From NCBI GenBank assembly GCA_036490215.1, contig DASXEH010000014.1, positions 46,179-110,178 on the forward strand: DNA of 64,000 bases, written 5' to 3'. This document shows positions 1-7,527 of the stretch, piece after piece. Both the position numbers and the translations under genes were made by a program. The notes under the pieces were generated by a model, which made no database searches, was not told where the DNA came from, and saw only the letters and a list, made by a program, of their open reading frames with translations. This stretch comes from JASHSH01 sp036490215 (GTDB lineage Bacteria > Pseudomonadota > Alphaproteobacteria > Rhodospirillales > Magnetospirillaceae). Positions within the stretch are counted from its first letter, which is position 1; every line of letters begins with the position of its first letter.

Positions 1-578
1 TCTTCGGCGCTGACGGCCGTCTTGCCGATCTTGGCCGCGATCTCTTTGGCCAGCGTATAGGTCTCTTCGGCGGTAGCGATGCCACGGATCAATTCGACCA
101 GGCTCATGACCGGCACGGGATTCATGAAATGCATGCCGACGAACTTGGCCGGGCGATCGGTCGACGCGCCCAGGCGCGTGATCGAGATCGACGAGGTGTT
201 CGACGCGATATAGGTCTCAGGCTTGATGATCGGACAGAGCTTGGCGAAGATTTCCTTCTTCACCTTCTCATTCTCCGACGCCGCTTCGATCACCAGATCG
301 CACTCGGCGAACATATCGAAGCTGGTACCGGTCTTGAGGCGGCCCAGGGCAGCGGTCTTATCGGCTTCGCTGATCTTCTTACGCGCGACCTGCCGGTCCA
401 TATTGTGCGAAACGGTTTCCAACGCCTTCTTCAGCGCTTCATCGGAGATATCCGACATGCGGACATCGATGCCCGCCAATGCGAAGATATGGGCGATGCC
501 GTTGCCCATCTGACCGGCGCCGATCACGCCGACAGTCTTGATGGAATTGATATCCGCGCGTGCGGCGCCTGTTGCCAT
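1..578 (-). CDS. hbd: 3-hydroxybutyryl-CoA dehydrogenase (partial, C-terminus outside window)
   Basis: NAD-dependent oxidation of 3-hydroxyacyl-CoA, in fatty acid or polyhydroxybutyrate-related metabolism. Read on the minus strand from ATG at 578, the N-terminus has the Rossmann motif GVIGAGQMGNGIA, followed by LVIEAASEN and the family motif ASNTSSISI, then GMHFMNPVPVM, all typical of the 3HCDH NAD-binding domain. About 192 codons are present; the C-terminal helical domain lies beyond base 1. It starts 5 bp after the etfA stop, so etfB-etfA-hbd form one operon. The linkage to electron-transferring flavoprotein fits acyl-CoA oxidation. Confidence 0.93.
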   Translation of the reverse strand, partial: MATGAARADINSIKTVGVIGAGQMGNGIAHIFALAGIDVRMSDISDEALKKALETVSHNMDRQVARKKISEADKTAALGRLKTGTSFDMFAECDLVIEAASENEKVKKEIFAKLCPIIKPETYIASNTSSISITRLGASTDRPAKFVGMHFMNPVPVMSLVELIRGIATAEETYTLAKEIAAKIGKTAVSAE

Positions 579-583
579 TTGTG

Positions 584-1519
584 TCACTTGGATAGCTCCG
601 CTGCGAGTTCCGGCAAGGCCTGGAACAGATCGGCGACCAGACCGTAGTCGGCCACTTGGAAGATGGGCGCTTCCTCGTCTTTATTGATGGCGGCAATGAC
701 CTTGCTGTCTTTCATGCCGGCCAGATGCTGAATGGCGCCGGAAATACCGACGGCCAGATAAAGTTCGGGGGCGACGATCTTGCCGGTCTGACCGACCTGC
801 AGATCGTTGGGCACGAAGCCCGCATCCACCGCCGCGCGCGAGGCGCCGACAGCAGCGCCGAGCTTGTCGGCCACGGCTTCGATCAGCTTGAAGTTGTCGC
901 CCGAGCCCATGCCGCGACCACCGGAAACGATGACACGGGCGGCGGTGAGTTCGGGACGTTCCGTCTTCGATTCTTGGCGCGAAACGAATTTCGAAAGGCC
1001 CGGATCGTCGGCTGAGGTTGCGTTTTCAATGGCGGCCGAACCGCCTTCGGCCTTCACCGGTTCGAACCCGGTGCCGCGCACGGTGATCACTTTGATCGCG
1101 TCCGTGCTCTTCACCGTAGCCAGCGCATTGCCGGCATAGATCGGGCGCACGAAGGTGTCTGGCCCGACCACGGCGACGATGTCGGAAATCTGCGCCACAT
1201 CGAGCAGCGCGGCGGCCCGCGGCAAAACATTCTTGCCGAAAGTGGTCGAGGCGGCCAGCACGGCGGCATAGGATTCCGCCAGGCTGACGATCAGCGCGGC
1301 ATAGGGTTCCGCGAGCGGCTCGGCATAACGCGCGTCGTCGGCCAGAAGCACTTTGGCGACACCCGCGATCTTCGCGGCCGCTTCGGCGGCGGGCTTGCAA
1401 TCGGCGCCGGCCACCAGCACATGGACATCGCCGCCCAGCTTCGTGGCGGCGGCCACGGTAGTCAGCGTTGCGGGCAGCACCTTGCCATGGCTGTGCTCAG
1501 CTAAAACAAGCACGCTCAT
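584..1519 (-). CDS. etfA: electron transfer flavoprotein alpha subunit
   Basis: Large subunit of the FAD-containing heterodimer that passes electrons from acyl-CoA dehydrogenases to ETF-quinone oxidoreductase. At 311 aa it has the usual length. The C-terminal FAD-binding half shows VIVSGGRGMGS, VGASRAAVDAGF, QVGQTGKIVAPELYLAVGIS and GAIQHLAGM, the classic ETF-alpha signature. The ATG overlaps the etfB stop by 4 bp (ATGA), which suggests coupled translation and balanced subunit production. Confidence 0.97.
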   Translation of the reverse strand: MSVLVLAEHSHGKVLPATLTTVAAATKLGGDVHVLVAGADCKPAAEAAAKIAGVAKVLLADDARYAEPLAEPYAALIVSLAESYAAVLAASTTFGKNVLPRAAALLDVAQISDIVAVVGPDTFVRPIYAGNALATVKSTDAIKVITVRGTGFEPVKAEGGSAAIENATSADDPGLSKFVSRQESKTERPELTAARVIVSGGRGMGSGDNFKLIEAVADKLGAAVGASRAAVDAGFVPNDLQVGQTGKIVAPELYLAVGISGAIQHLAGMKDSKVIAAINKDEEAPIFQVADYGLVADLFQALPELAAELSK

Positions 1520-2268
1520 GGGATCACCTTCGCTTCGTTCTTCAGTTTGTCGACCAGTTCGGCGACGGTCTTCACCTTGACGCCGGACTTGCGCTTGGCG
1601 GGCTCTTCCACCTTCACCAGGATCAGGCGCGGCTTCACGTCGACACCCAGATCGGCGGGCGTGGTCGCCTCGATCGGCTTCTTCTTCGCCTTCATGATGT
1701 TCGGCAAGCTCGCATAACGCGGCTCGTTGAGGCGCAGATCGGTGGTCACCAGCGCTGGCATGGCGAGACTGACCGTCTCAAGCCCGCCGTCGATTTCGCG
1801 CGTCACCTCGGCGCGATCGCCATTGATCACCAGCTTCGACGCGAAGGTGCCCTGCGGCCAACCGAGCAGCGCCGCCAGCATCTGGCCGGTCTGGTTCGAG
1901 TCGTCGTCGATCGCCTGCTTGCCGACGATGATCAGCTGCGGCTGTTCCTTGTCGGCAATGGCCTTCAGCAGTTTCGCCACGGCGAGCGGCTGTAATTCTT
2001 CATCTGTCTGCACATGGATGCCGCGGTCGGCGCCCATAGCGAGCGCGGTGCGGATCGTTTCCTGGCATTGCTGCACGCCGAGCGAAACCGCGACCACTTC
2101 CGTAGCCTTGCCGGATTCTTTCAAGCGCAGCGCCTCTTCGACTGCGATTTCGTCGAAGGGGTTCATGGAGAATTTCACGTTGGCCGTGTCGACCCCCGTT
2201 CCATCTGCCTTAACCCGGACTTTCACGTTGAAATCGACGACGCGTTTGACCGCTACAAGAACCTTCAT
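1516..2268 (-). CDS. etfB: electron transfer flavoprotein beta subunit
   Basis: Small ETF subunit, 250 aa, carrying the AMP-binding site. The start MKVLVAVKRVVDFNVK was chosen because an excellent ribosome-binding site (AGGAGAGG) lies just upstream; the reading frame could extend 30 codons further, but that part does not resemble the family. Visible motifs are KFSMNPFDEIAVEEALRLKE and VGKQAIDDDSNQTGQMLA. First gene of the etfB-etfA-hbd operon. Confidence 0.97.
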   Translation of the reverse strand: MKVLVAVKRVVDFNVKVRVKADGTGVDTANVKFSMNPFDEIAVEEALRLKESGKATEVVAVSLGVQQCQETIRTALAMGADRGIHVQTDEELQPLAVAKLLKAIADKEQPQLIIVGKQAIDDDSNQTGQMLAALLGWPQGTFASKLVINGDRAEVTREIDGGLETVSLAMPALVTTDLRLNEPRYASLPNIMKAKKKPIEATTPADLGVDVKPRLILVKVEEPAKRKSGVKVKTVAELVDKLKNEAKVIP

Positions 2269-2466
2269 GTCCTCTCCTGCGACGCACCCCATCCCCATGG
2301 GGGTCGTTAGTCCCGCAGGCTTGACGCCTGCCGTCCCCCGCTTATTGCAGCGCAGCATAGGGGAGGCGTCATAGTATTGTCAATTGAGCGGCTGAATCGC
2401 GTAAATGACCAACAACGCTGGCTTAAATCGCCAAGGTTGAGCGGCGGATCAGCTCGATAGGATGTT

Positions 2467-2497
2467 TTGCGGCGCGGCGGATAGGGCCGCGCCGCAA
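2467..2497. other. strong stem-loop downstream of secB
   Basis: Perfect 12-bp inverted repeat TTGCGGCGCGGC (2467-2478) and GCCGCGCCGCAA (2486-2497) with a 7-nt loop, 20 bp past the secB stop. No U tract follows on the minus strand, so it is not a canonical intrinsic terminator. It may protect the 3' end or help separate secB from the etf operon promoter region. Confidence 0.5.
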
Positions 2498-2516
2498 GGT
2501 GCCCTATCCAGGCCGC

Positions 2517-2984
2517 TTAAGAAGGCCGTTCCGGTTGCTGCGCCGCCGCCTGTTCCATGCGCTGGCGGAACAGACTGACGAAATCGATCGGCTGCAACAT
2601 GATTGCCGGGAAGCCGCCGTCGCGGACCGTGTCGGCGATGATATTGCGCGCGAAGGGGAACAGCAGACGCGGGCATTCGATCAGCAACAGCGGTTGCACA
2701 TGCTCTTCGGGCATTTGCACCGTGAAGATGCCGCAATAGGTGAGATCGAGGATGAATGCCGTCTTATCCTGCAGCTTGCTTTCAATCTGCAGACGCAGCG
2801 TAACCTCATGAATCGGGCCGCCGAGCGATTCTGAGTCGAGATTGACCGAAACCGTCACCTCGGGCTGCCCTTGGGCCAAGGCCGCAAAAATCTGGGGCGT
2901 GCCCGGTGCCTCGAAGGACAGGTCCTTGATGTACTGGGCATTGACTTGGAATGTCTGGGCTGGTCCGGCGGCAGCGTCGCTCAT
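2517..2984 (-). CDS. secB: protein-export chaperone SecB
   Basis: Cytosolic tetrameric chaperone that holds preproteins unfolded and hands them to SecA. It is 155 aa, the usual size. Visible family features are FQVNAQYIKDLSFEAPGTPQIF at the N-terminus (quoted in parts: NAQYIKDLSFE, APGTPQIF), LTYCGIFTV, LIECPRLLFPFARNII and GGFPAIMLQPIDFVSLF. The start at 2984 has AGAGGA upstream; an in-frame 32-codon extension has no family similarity. Transcribed divergently from the Tim44/mltA operon, a common alphaproteobacterial arrangement. Confidence 0.97.
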   Translation of the reverse strand: MSDAAAGPAQTFQVNAQYIKDLSFEAPGTPQIFAALAQGQPEVTVSVNLDSESLGGPIHEVTLRLQIESKLQDKTAFILDLTYCGIFTVQMPEEHVQPLLLIECPRLLFPFARNIIADTVRDGGFPAIMLQPIDFVSLFRQRMEQAAAQQPERPS

Positions 2985-3185
2985 TATATCCTCTGGATCA
3001 TCATTTCGTAGCGCCCGGCTTGCTATCACGGAACCCCCCGATTGCACAACCCGATGGGCTTGCAGGGGCATTGAGGTCACAGGCGGGCGCTTGTCCCGGG
3101 CGATGCGATAGCCTATCTGTTGGCTGCCAGCCCGGGACGATTTGCCTGGCCTGTGGGATGGCCGTTCGGAAGGCGATTACCCCCA

Positions 3186-3896
3186 ATGGGCTCCAATTAT
3201 GTCGATGTCGTCGTCTTTGCGCTGATTGCCATTTTCGTTGGCTTGCGGCTGCGCAGCGTTCTGGGCCGGCGAACGGGCAATGAACCGCCGCCGTCGCAGT
3301 TCCGGCCGTTCAATGGTGCCGGCCAGAATGACAGCGCGAATGGCCCCAATGGTCCGGGTGGCGTGGTGACACCGCTGCGACCCGGCAATGGGCCGGGCAA
3401 TGGGCCCATTATCGAAGGCACCGCGATTCCCGCCGCCGATCCGGTGGCGGCCGGGATGGCGCGCATCCAGGCCCTCGATCCCACGATCGTCGCTGACGGG
3501 TTTGCAGAGGGCGCGCGCGGCGCATTCGGGATGATCCTCGACGCGTTTGCCAAGGGCGACGAACCCACATTGAGGCCACTGCTCTCCGACGACGTCTTCC
3601 AGAATTTCGTGCATGTGATTCGCCAGCGCCGCGAAGCCGGCGAGATTTGCGAGAACCAGCTTGTGCACATCGCCTCGGCCGAGATCGTCGAGGCCGACAT
3701 GGCTGGAAAGATGGCACGCATCACCGTGCGCTTCGTCAGCCAGCAGGTGATCGCCGTCAAAGACGCGCAGGGCCAGGTGGTCGAGGGCGATCCGGCCAAG
3801 CCGGTCCAGGTCACCGATCTGTGGACTTTTGCCCGCGATCCCCGTTCGCGCGATCCGAATTGGATTCTGGTCGCGACCCGCAGCCAGGACGAATGA
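3186..3896 (+). CDS. Tim44/TimA-like domain membrane-associated protein
   Basis: 236 aa. An N-terminal hydrophobic segment (about residues 5-20, VDVVVFALIAIFVGLRLRSVLG) is followed by a low-complexity Asn/Gly/Pro linker (about 30-85). The C-terminal Tim44-like domain contains FAEGARGAFGMILDAFAKGD and ends in WTFARDPRSRDPNWILVATR, a motif characteristic of the bacterial relatives of mitochondrial Tim44. These proteins sit at the inner membrane, and a role in respiratory-complex assembly or protein handling has been proposed. First gene of a four-gene operon; its stop overlaps the mltA start (ATGA). Confidence 0.9.
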   Translation: MGSNYVDVVVFALIAIFVGLRLRSVLGRRTGNEPPPSQFRPFNGAGQNDSANGPNGPGGVVTPLRPGNGPGNGPIIEGTAIPAADPVAAGMARIQALDPTIVADGFAEGARGAFGMILDAFAKGDEPTLRPLLSDDVFQNFVHVIRQRREAGEICENQLVHIASAEIVEADMAGKMARITVRFVSQQVIAVKDAQGQVVEGDPAKPVQVTDLWTFARDPRSRDPNWILVATRSQDE

Positions 3897-5170
3897 CCCA
3901 CTCAACGCCGCGACCTGACGCTACGACTCTGAGTCGCGCCGCCGCCGTCGTTTCGACCGTCATGCTTCTCCTTGTCGCAGCCTGCGCCGAAGAACCGGTG
4001 GCACGCCAGGCGCCTGCGTCGATACCATCGACCGCGCCATCGGCCGGCGAGCACATTGCCCTGACGCCAGTTGATTTCTCGGCGCTGCCCGGCTGGCAGG
4101 ACGACACTCTGGGCGAAGCGACCATCGCTCTGGCCAAGAGCTGCTCCAAGATCGCCGATCTGCCGCCATCGCAGCCGATCGGACGCGAAGGCGTGGGCGG
4201 TTCAGCCGGCGATTGGCTGGGCCCCTGCGGCGCGCTGCGCGACCTCAACATCAAAGACAGCGTGGCGGTGCGCCAGTATTTCGAGACATGGTTCCGTCCA
4301 TTGCGCGCGACAGCAACCGGCAGCAATGGCCTCGCGAGCGGATTGTTCACCGGCTACTACGAGTCCGAGCTGAATGGATCGCTGGTACGCGATGCCAAAC
4401 ACCGCGTGCCGCTCTATGCCCGCCCTGCCGATCTGGTCGCGCTCGATCTCGGCCCATTCGATGCGACGCTCCAGGGCAAGCGCATCTGGGGCCGGTTCGA
4501 CGCCAATAATCGCCTGGTGCCCTATTGGACGCGCCAAGAGATCGAGAACGGCGCGCTGGGCGGAAACGCGAAAGTAATCCTGTGGATCGACGATCCGGTC
4601 GACGCCCATATCCTGTCGATCCAGGGCTCGGGCCGCGTGACTTTGGCCGATGGCGGCACGATCCGCGTCGGCTTTGACGGTACCAATGGCCGCACCTTTG
4701 TCGGCATCACGCGCATTCTGATGGACGCGGGCAAGATCAATGCCCATCAGGCGACGATGCCCGATACGCGCGCCTGGCTGGAAGCGCATCCCGCGGACGC
4801 CGTAGCGTTGATGGACAAGAATCCGCGCTACATCTTTTTCCGTCTGATCGAAGGCGACGGACCGATCGGCGCGCAAGGCGTGGCGCTGACGCCGCTGCGC
4901 AGCCTGGCGGTCGATCCGAGCTTCATTCCGCTTGGCATGCCGATCTGGCTCGACACAACCACGCCCGACGGCAAGCCGCTGCGCCGGCTGATGGTGGCGC
5001 AGGATACGGGCGCGGCGATCAAAGGCGCGATCCGCGCCGATATCTTCTGGGGCACAGGGCCGCGTGCCTTCGACCAGGCCGGGCGGATGAAGAGCACTGG
5101 CGCGTTCTATCTGCTGGTGCCACGCCAGCGCAGCGGCCAGGTTGCTCTGGCCGGCAATCCGGCTAACTGA
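3893..5170 (+). CDS. mltA: membrane-bound lytic murein transglycosylase A
   Basis: Cleaves the MurNAc-GlcNAc bond of peptidoglycan to leave 1,6-anhydro ends. The 425-aa product begins with a lipoprotein signal peptide whose lipobox VAAC places the lipidated Cys at residue 31. The MltA domain contains LFTGYYESELNGS, and the C-terminal 3D domain contains AIKGAIRADIFWGTG, in which the Asp corresponds to the catalytic residue of E. coli MltA. The ATG overlaps the Tim44-like stop by 4 bp. A longer in-frame ORF exists upstream but lies inside the preceding gene. Confidence 0.96.
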   Translation: MTHSTPRPDATTLSRAAAVVSTVMLLLVAACAEEPVARQAPASIPSTAPSAGEHIALTPVDFSALPGWQDDTLGEATIALAKSCSKIADLPPSQPIGREGVGGSAGDWLGPCGALRDLNIKDSVAVRQYFETWFRPLRATATGSNGLASGLFTGYYESELNGSLVRDAKHRVPLYARPADLVALDLGPFDATLQGKRIWGRFDANNRLVPYWTRQEIENGALGGNAKVILWIDDPVDAHILSIQGSGRVTLADGGTIRVGFDGTNGRTFVGITRILMDAGKINAHQATMPDTRAWLEAHPADAVALMDKNPRYIFFRLIEGDGPIGAQGVALTPLRSLAVDPSFIPLGMPIWLDTTTPDGKPLRRLMVAQDTGAAIKGAIRADIFWGTGPRAFDQAGRMKSTGAFYLLVPRQRSGQVALAGNPAN

Positions 5171-5175
5171 TTGCG

Positions 5176-5655
5176 ATGGCGCGACGAGCCGGCAAACGCG
5201 CATCAGAAAGCGTGGCCTATGCCGGGCTGTGCCGCGCCTATGGCAATCAGCGCATCCTGGTGTTTGTCGACCCCCGCGTGGCCAACCGCCCCGGCTCGCC
5301 CTCTTACAACGCCGTCGATGTCTTCGCGCCGCCGCTGATCCTGTTCGCGGCCAGCATCACGGTGCTCGCCACTTTCGGCCTGCTCGACTGGATCATCTGC
5401 ATGATGGTCGTGATCCTGTTCTGGGCCTTCGTGCAGCCGCCGATCGTACGCTGGCGTGCGATCCGCCGTGCCAAACGCATTGCCTTCGCCAGTCTCGAAG
5501 GCTTCAAGGCGGTATGGGTATTGGGCGGCTTTGCTGTCGCGCTGAAGGATTTTCCCGAACGCAACTGCATCGCACCCGCTGGCGATTGGCGCGGTTTCGC
5601 ATCGGAGTATCTGGTCGACCCGATCGACTCCGAACCAGCCGCAGCCAAGACCTGA
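5176..5655 (+). CDS. hypothetical membrane protein
   Basis: 159-aa protein I do not recognise. A basic N-terminus (ARRAGKRASE) is followed by two adjacent hydrophobic stretches (about residues 50-92) and then a soluble tail. The topology suggests a small inner-membrane hairpin protein. It lies 5 bp after mltA and 6 bp before the Smr gene, so it is in the same operon, but nothing in the sequence gives a function. Confidence 0.75.
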   Translation: MARRAGKRASESVAYAGLCRAYGNQRILVFVDPRVANRPGSPSYNAVDVFAPPLILFAASITVLATFGLLDWIICMMVVILFWAFVQPPIVRWRAIRRAKRIAFASLEGFKAVWVLGGFAVALKDFPERNCIAPAGDWRGFASEYLVDPIDSEPAAAKT

Positions 5656-5661
5656 ACGATT

Positions 5662-6210
5662 ATGGCGCGCACCCGCACCTTGCAACCGGACGAGGCGCAA
5701 CTCTTCCAGGAGACGTTGCGCGACGCAAAACCGTTGCACGGCAAGAAGCGCAAAGCCGCCGCGCCGGCCGCGCCAACCAAAGCGTCCAAGGCGAAAGCAT
5801 CGTCCGCCGAAGCGCATCCGGCACGCAAACAGCCGACACTGCCGCCGCGCACCGCACCGCTTGCGCCATTGGCGCCGGGCCCGACCCCGGGTGTCGATCG
5901 CCGCACCCATGACCGCTTCAAGAAAGGCGAGATGGTGATCGACGCCAAGCTCGACCTGCACGGCATGACGCAAGACGCGGCCCATGATGCGCTGCTGCGT
6001 TTCGTCGAGCGCGGCGCCAATGCCGGCTATCGCTGCATCCTGGTCGTCACCGGCAAAGGCTTGCGCGAAGGCTCTGGCGTGTTGCGGACGATGGTGCCAC
6101 GTTGGCTCAACGAGGCCAGCCTGCGGCCCTATCTGCTCGCCATCAATCGCGCGCGGCCGCAGCATGGCGGCGACGGCGCGCTCTATGTGCTGCTGAAGCG
6201 CAAGCGGTGA
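5662..6210 (+). CDS. smr: Smr/MutS2-domain endonuclease-like protein
   Basis: 182 aa. A Lys/Ala/Pro-rich N-terminal tail (about residues 1-75) precedes an Smr domain with its hallmark motifs: DLHGMT (about residue 96), VVTGKG and HGGDGALYVLL at the C-terminus. Smr domains nick DNA or RNA and occur alone or fused to MutS2. The position after mltA recurs in related genomes. Substrate and role cannot be fixed from sequence. Confidence 0.92.
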   Translation: MARTRTLQPDEAQLFQETLRDAKPLHGKKRKAAAPAAPTKASKAKASSAEAHPARKQPTLPPRTAPLAPLAPGPTPGVDRRTHDRFKKGEMVIDAKLDLHGMTQDAAHDALLRFVERGANAGYRCILVVTGKGLREGSGVLRTMVPRWLNEASLRPYLLAINRARPQHGGDGALYVLLKRKR

Positions 6211-6219
6211 CGAGAGCCC

Positions 6220-7488
6220 CTAACTCAATAGCGTCCGTGTCATATAGGCGTTGCGGAATTTGCCTGCCGGATCGTGCGCATCCATCAGCGCGCGGAAATC
6301 CGTTAGTCGCGGAAAGAGCCGGCGGATCGTCGCCGGCGGCATCGTGAACATCTTTCCCCAATGCGGGCGCGGGTGATAGGGCGCGAGCGCGGCTTCGAGA
6401 CGGGGCAGCACCACCTTGAGCGCAGGCCAATCCTGCTTGAACGAAAAATGGAAGACCACACAGGGCACCTGATAACACGGGCTCATCCATAGATCGTCGG
6501 CCGCGACGGTACGGATCTCACCGACGAGCAATTCATTTTTCATCCTCGGACCGAACTGCCGGAGCGCGCGGATCGCCGCGACGGCATGGTCGCGCGGCAC
6601 GAAATATTCGACCTGCAGCTCATCGCCGCTGGCCGGCGTGAACCCCATGCGGAAATGCGGCAGCCGATCATGCGCCGGCCCCGCCACGCCAAGCTGCTCC
6701 GTGCAATTGACGGAATCGACGCCCACGATCGGATGCATCTTCACCGTCGATGGACGGCCGCCGAAAAGCGAATCCTTGGCTGCGAATGCCGTACCCGGTT
6801 CAACTTCGCTTTTCACCCAGACTTGTTCGACCACATCGATCTGCCAGGGCGTAAAGGCGCTGACGCTGTAACCGCTCGCCATGATCGCGTCGAAATGGTT
6901 TTCGTATGCATCGAACGGCAGATCGAGAAAAACGTCCTGGCGGACCTGGAAGGCTGACCGGATCGCAAGGGTGAGCTTGGTGACGACGCCGAGCGTGCCG
7001 AGATGAACAACCGCGCCTGGAAACACGTCAGGGCTTTTGTCACGCGACAGGGTGACGAGATCGCCGTCGCCTTTGACGAACTCGATCGCGGTGATCGCCG
7101 TCGCCAGATTGCCGAGCGCGCCCGATCCGTGCGTGGCGGTGGCGATGGCGCCGGCCACCGAGATATGCGGCAGCGACGCCATGTTGAGAAGCGCGTATCC
7201 CTGATCGTGCAGATAGGGCCCGAGCTCGCCATAGCGAACCCCACCTTCGATCGTTACCTGGCTCTTCGTCTTGTCGAGCGCGACGACGCGGTTGAGGCGT
7301 TCGAGCGAAATCTGGGTGCCGGTGGTGTCGGCGATGTCGTTGAAGCAGTGGCGCGAACCGACGACGCGCACCATCTTTGCGGCGCGCACAGCCTCTTGCG
7401 CTTCCGCTACAGAAGTCGGAACCACAAACCGGTCGGCGCCGTAGACGAGATTCTTGGCCCAGTTGGTGCGCGTATCGGCGTTCGTCAT
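6220..7488 (-). CDS. FAD-dependent alditol oxidase-like enzyme
   Basis: 422-aa VAO/PCMH-family flavoprotein. It follows the bacterial alditol oxidase pattern closely: TNWAKNLVYGADR at the start; VGSRHCFNDIAD, whose His47 matches the residue that binds FAD covalently; NMASLPHISVAGAIATATHG; CTEQLGVAGPAHDRLPHF; EIRTVAADDLW; and RPHWGKMF. The Glu/Arg of EIRTVAA and the Lys of HWGK match the sugar-alcohol site of the family. The expected reaction is oxidation of a polyol or similar alcohol to an aldehyde with release of H2O2. Physiological substrate unknown; convergent with smr. Confidence 0.85.
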   Translation of the reverse strand: MTNADTRTNWAKNLVYGADRFVVPTSVAEAQEAVRAAKMVRVVGSRHCFNDIADTTGTQISLERLNRVVALDKTKSQVTIEGGVRYGELGPYLHDQGYALLNMASLPHISVAGAIATATHGSGALGNLATAITAIEFVKGDGDLVTLSRDKSPDVFPGAVVHLGTLGVVTKLTLAIRSAFQVRQDVFLDLPFDAYENHFDAIMASGYSVSAFTPWQIDVVEQVWVKSEVEPGTAFAAKDSLFGGRPSTVKMHPIVGVDSVNCTEQLGVAGPAHDRLPHFRMGFTPASGDELQVEYFVPRDHAVAAIRALRQFGPRMKNELLVGEIRTVAADDLWMSPCYQVPCVVFHFSFKQDWPALKVVLPRLEAALAPYHPRPHWGKMFTMPPATIRRLFPRLTDFRALMDAHDPAGKFRNAYMTRTLLS

Positions 7489-7527
7489 CCGACGATCTTA
7501 GCCAACCACGATGCCGAAGCGGAAGCG

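Noticed and set aside
2467..2497. Intrinsic terminator of secB
   Set aside because: Stem is strong but no U tract follows on the minus strand, so it is listed only as a stem-loop.
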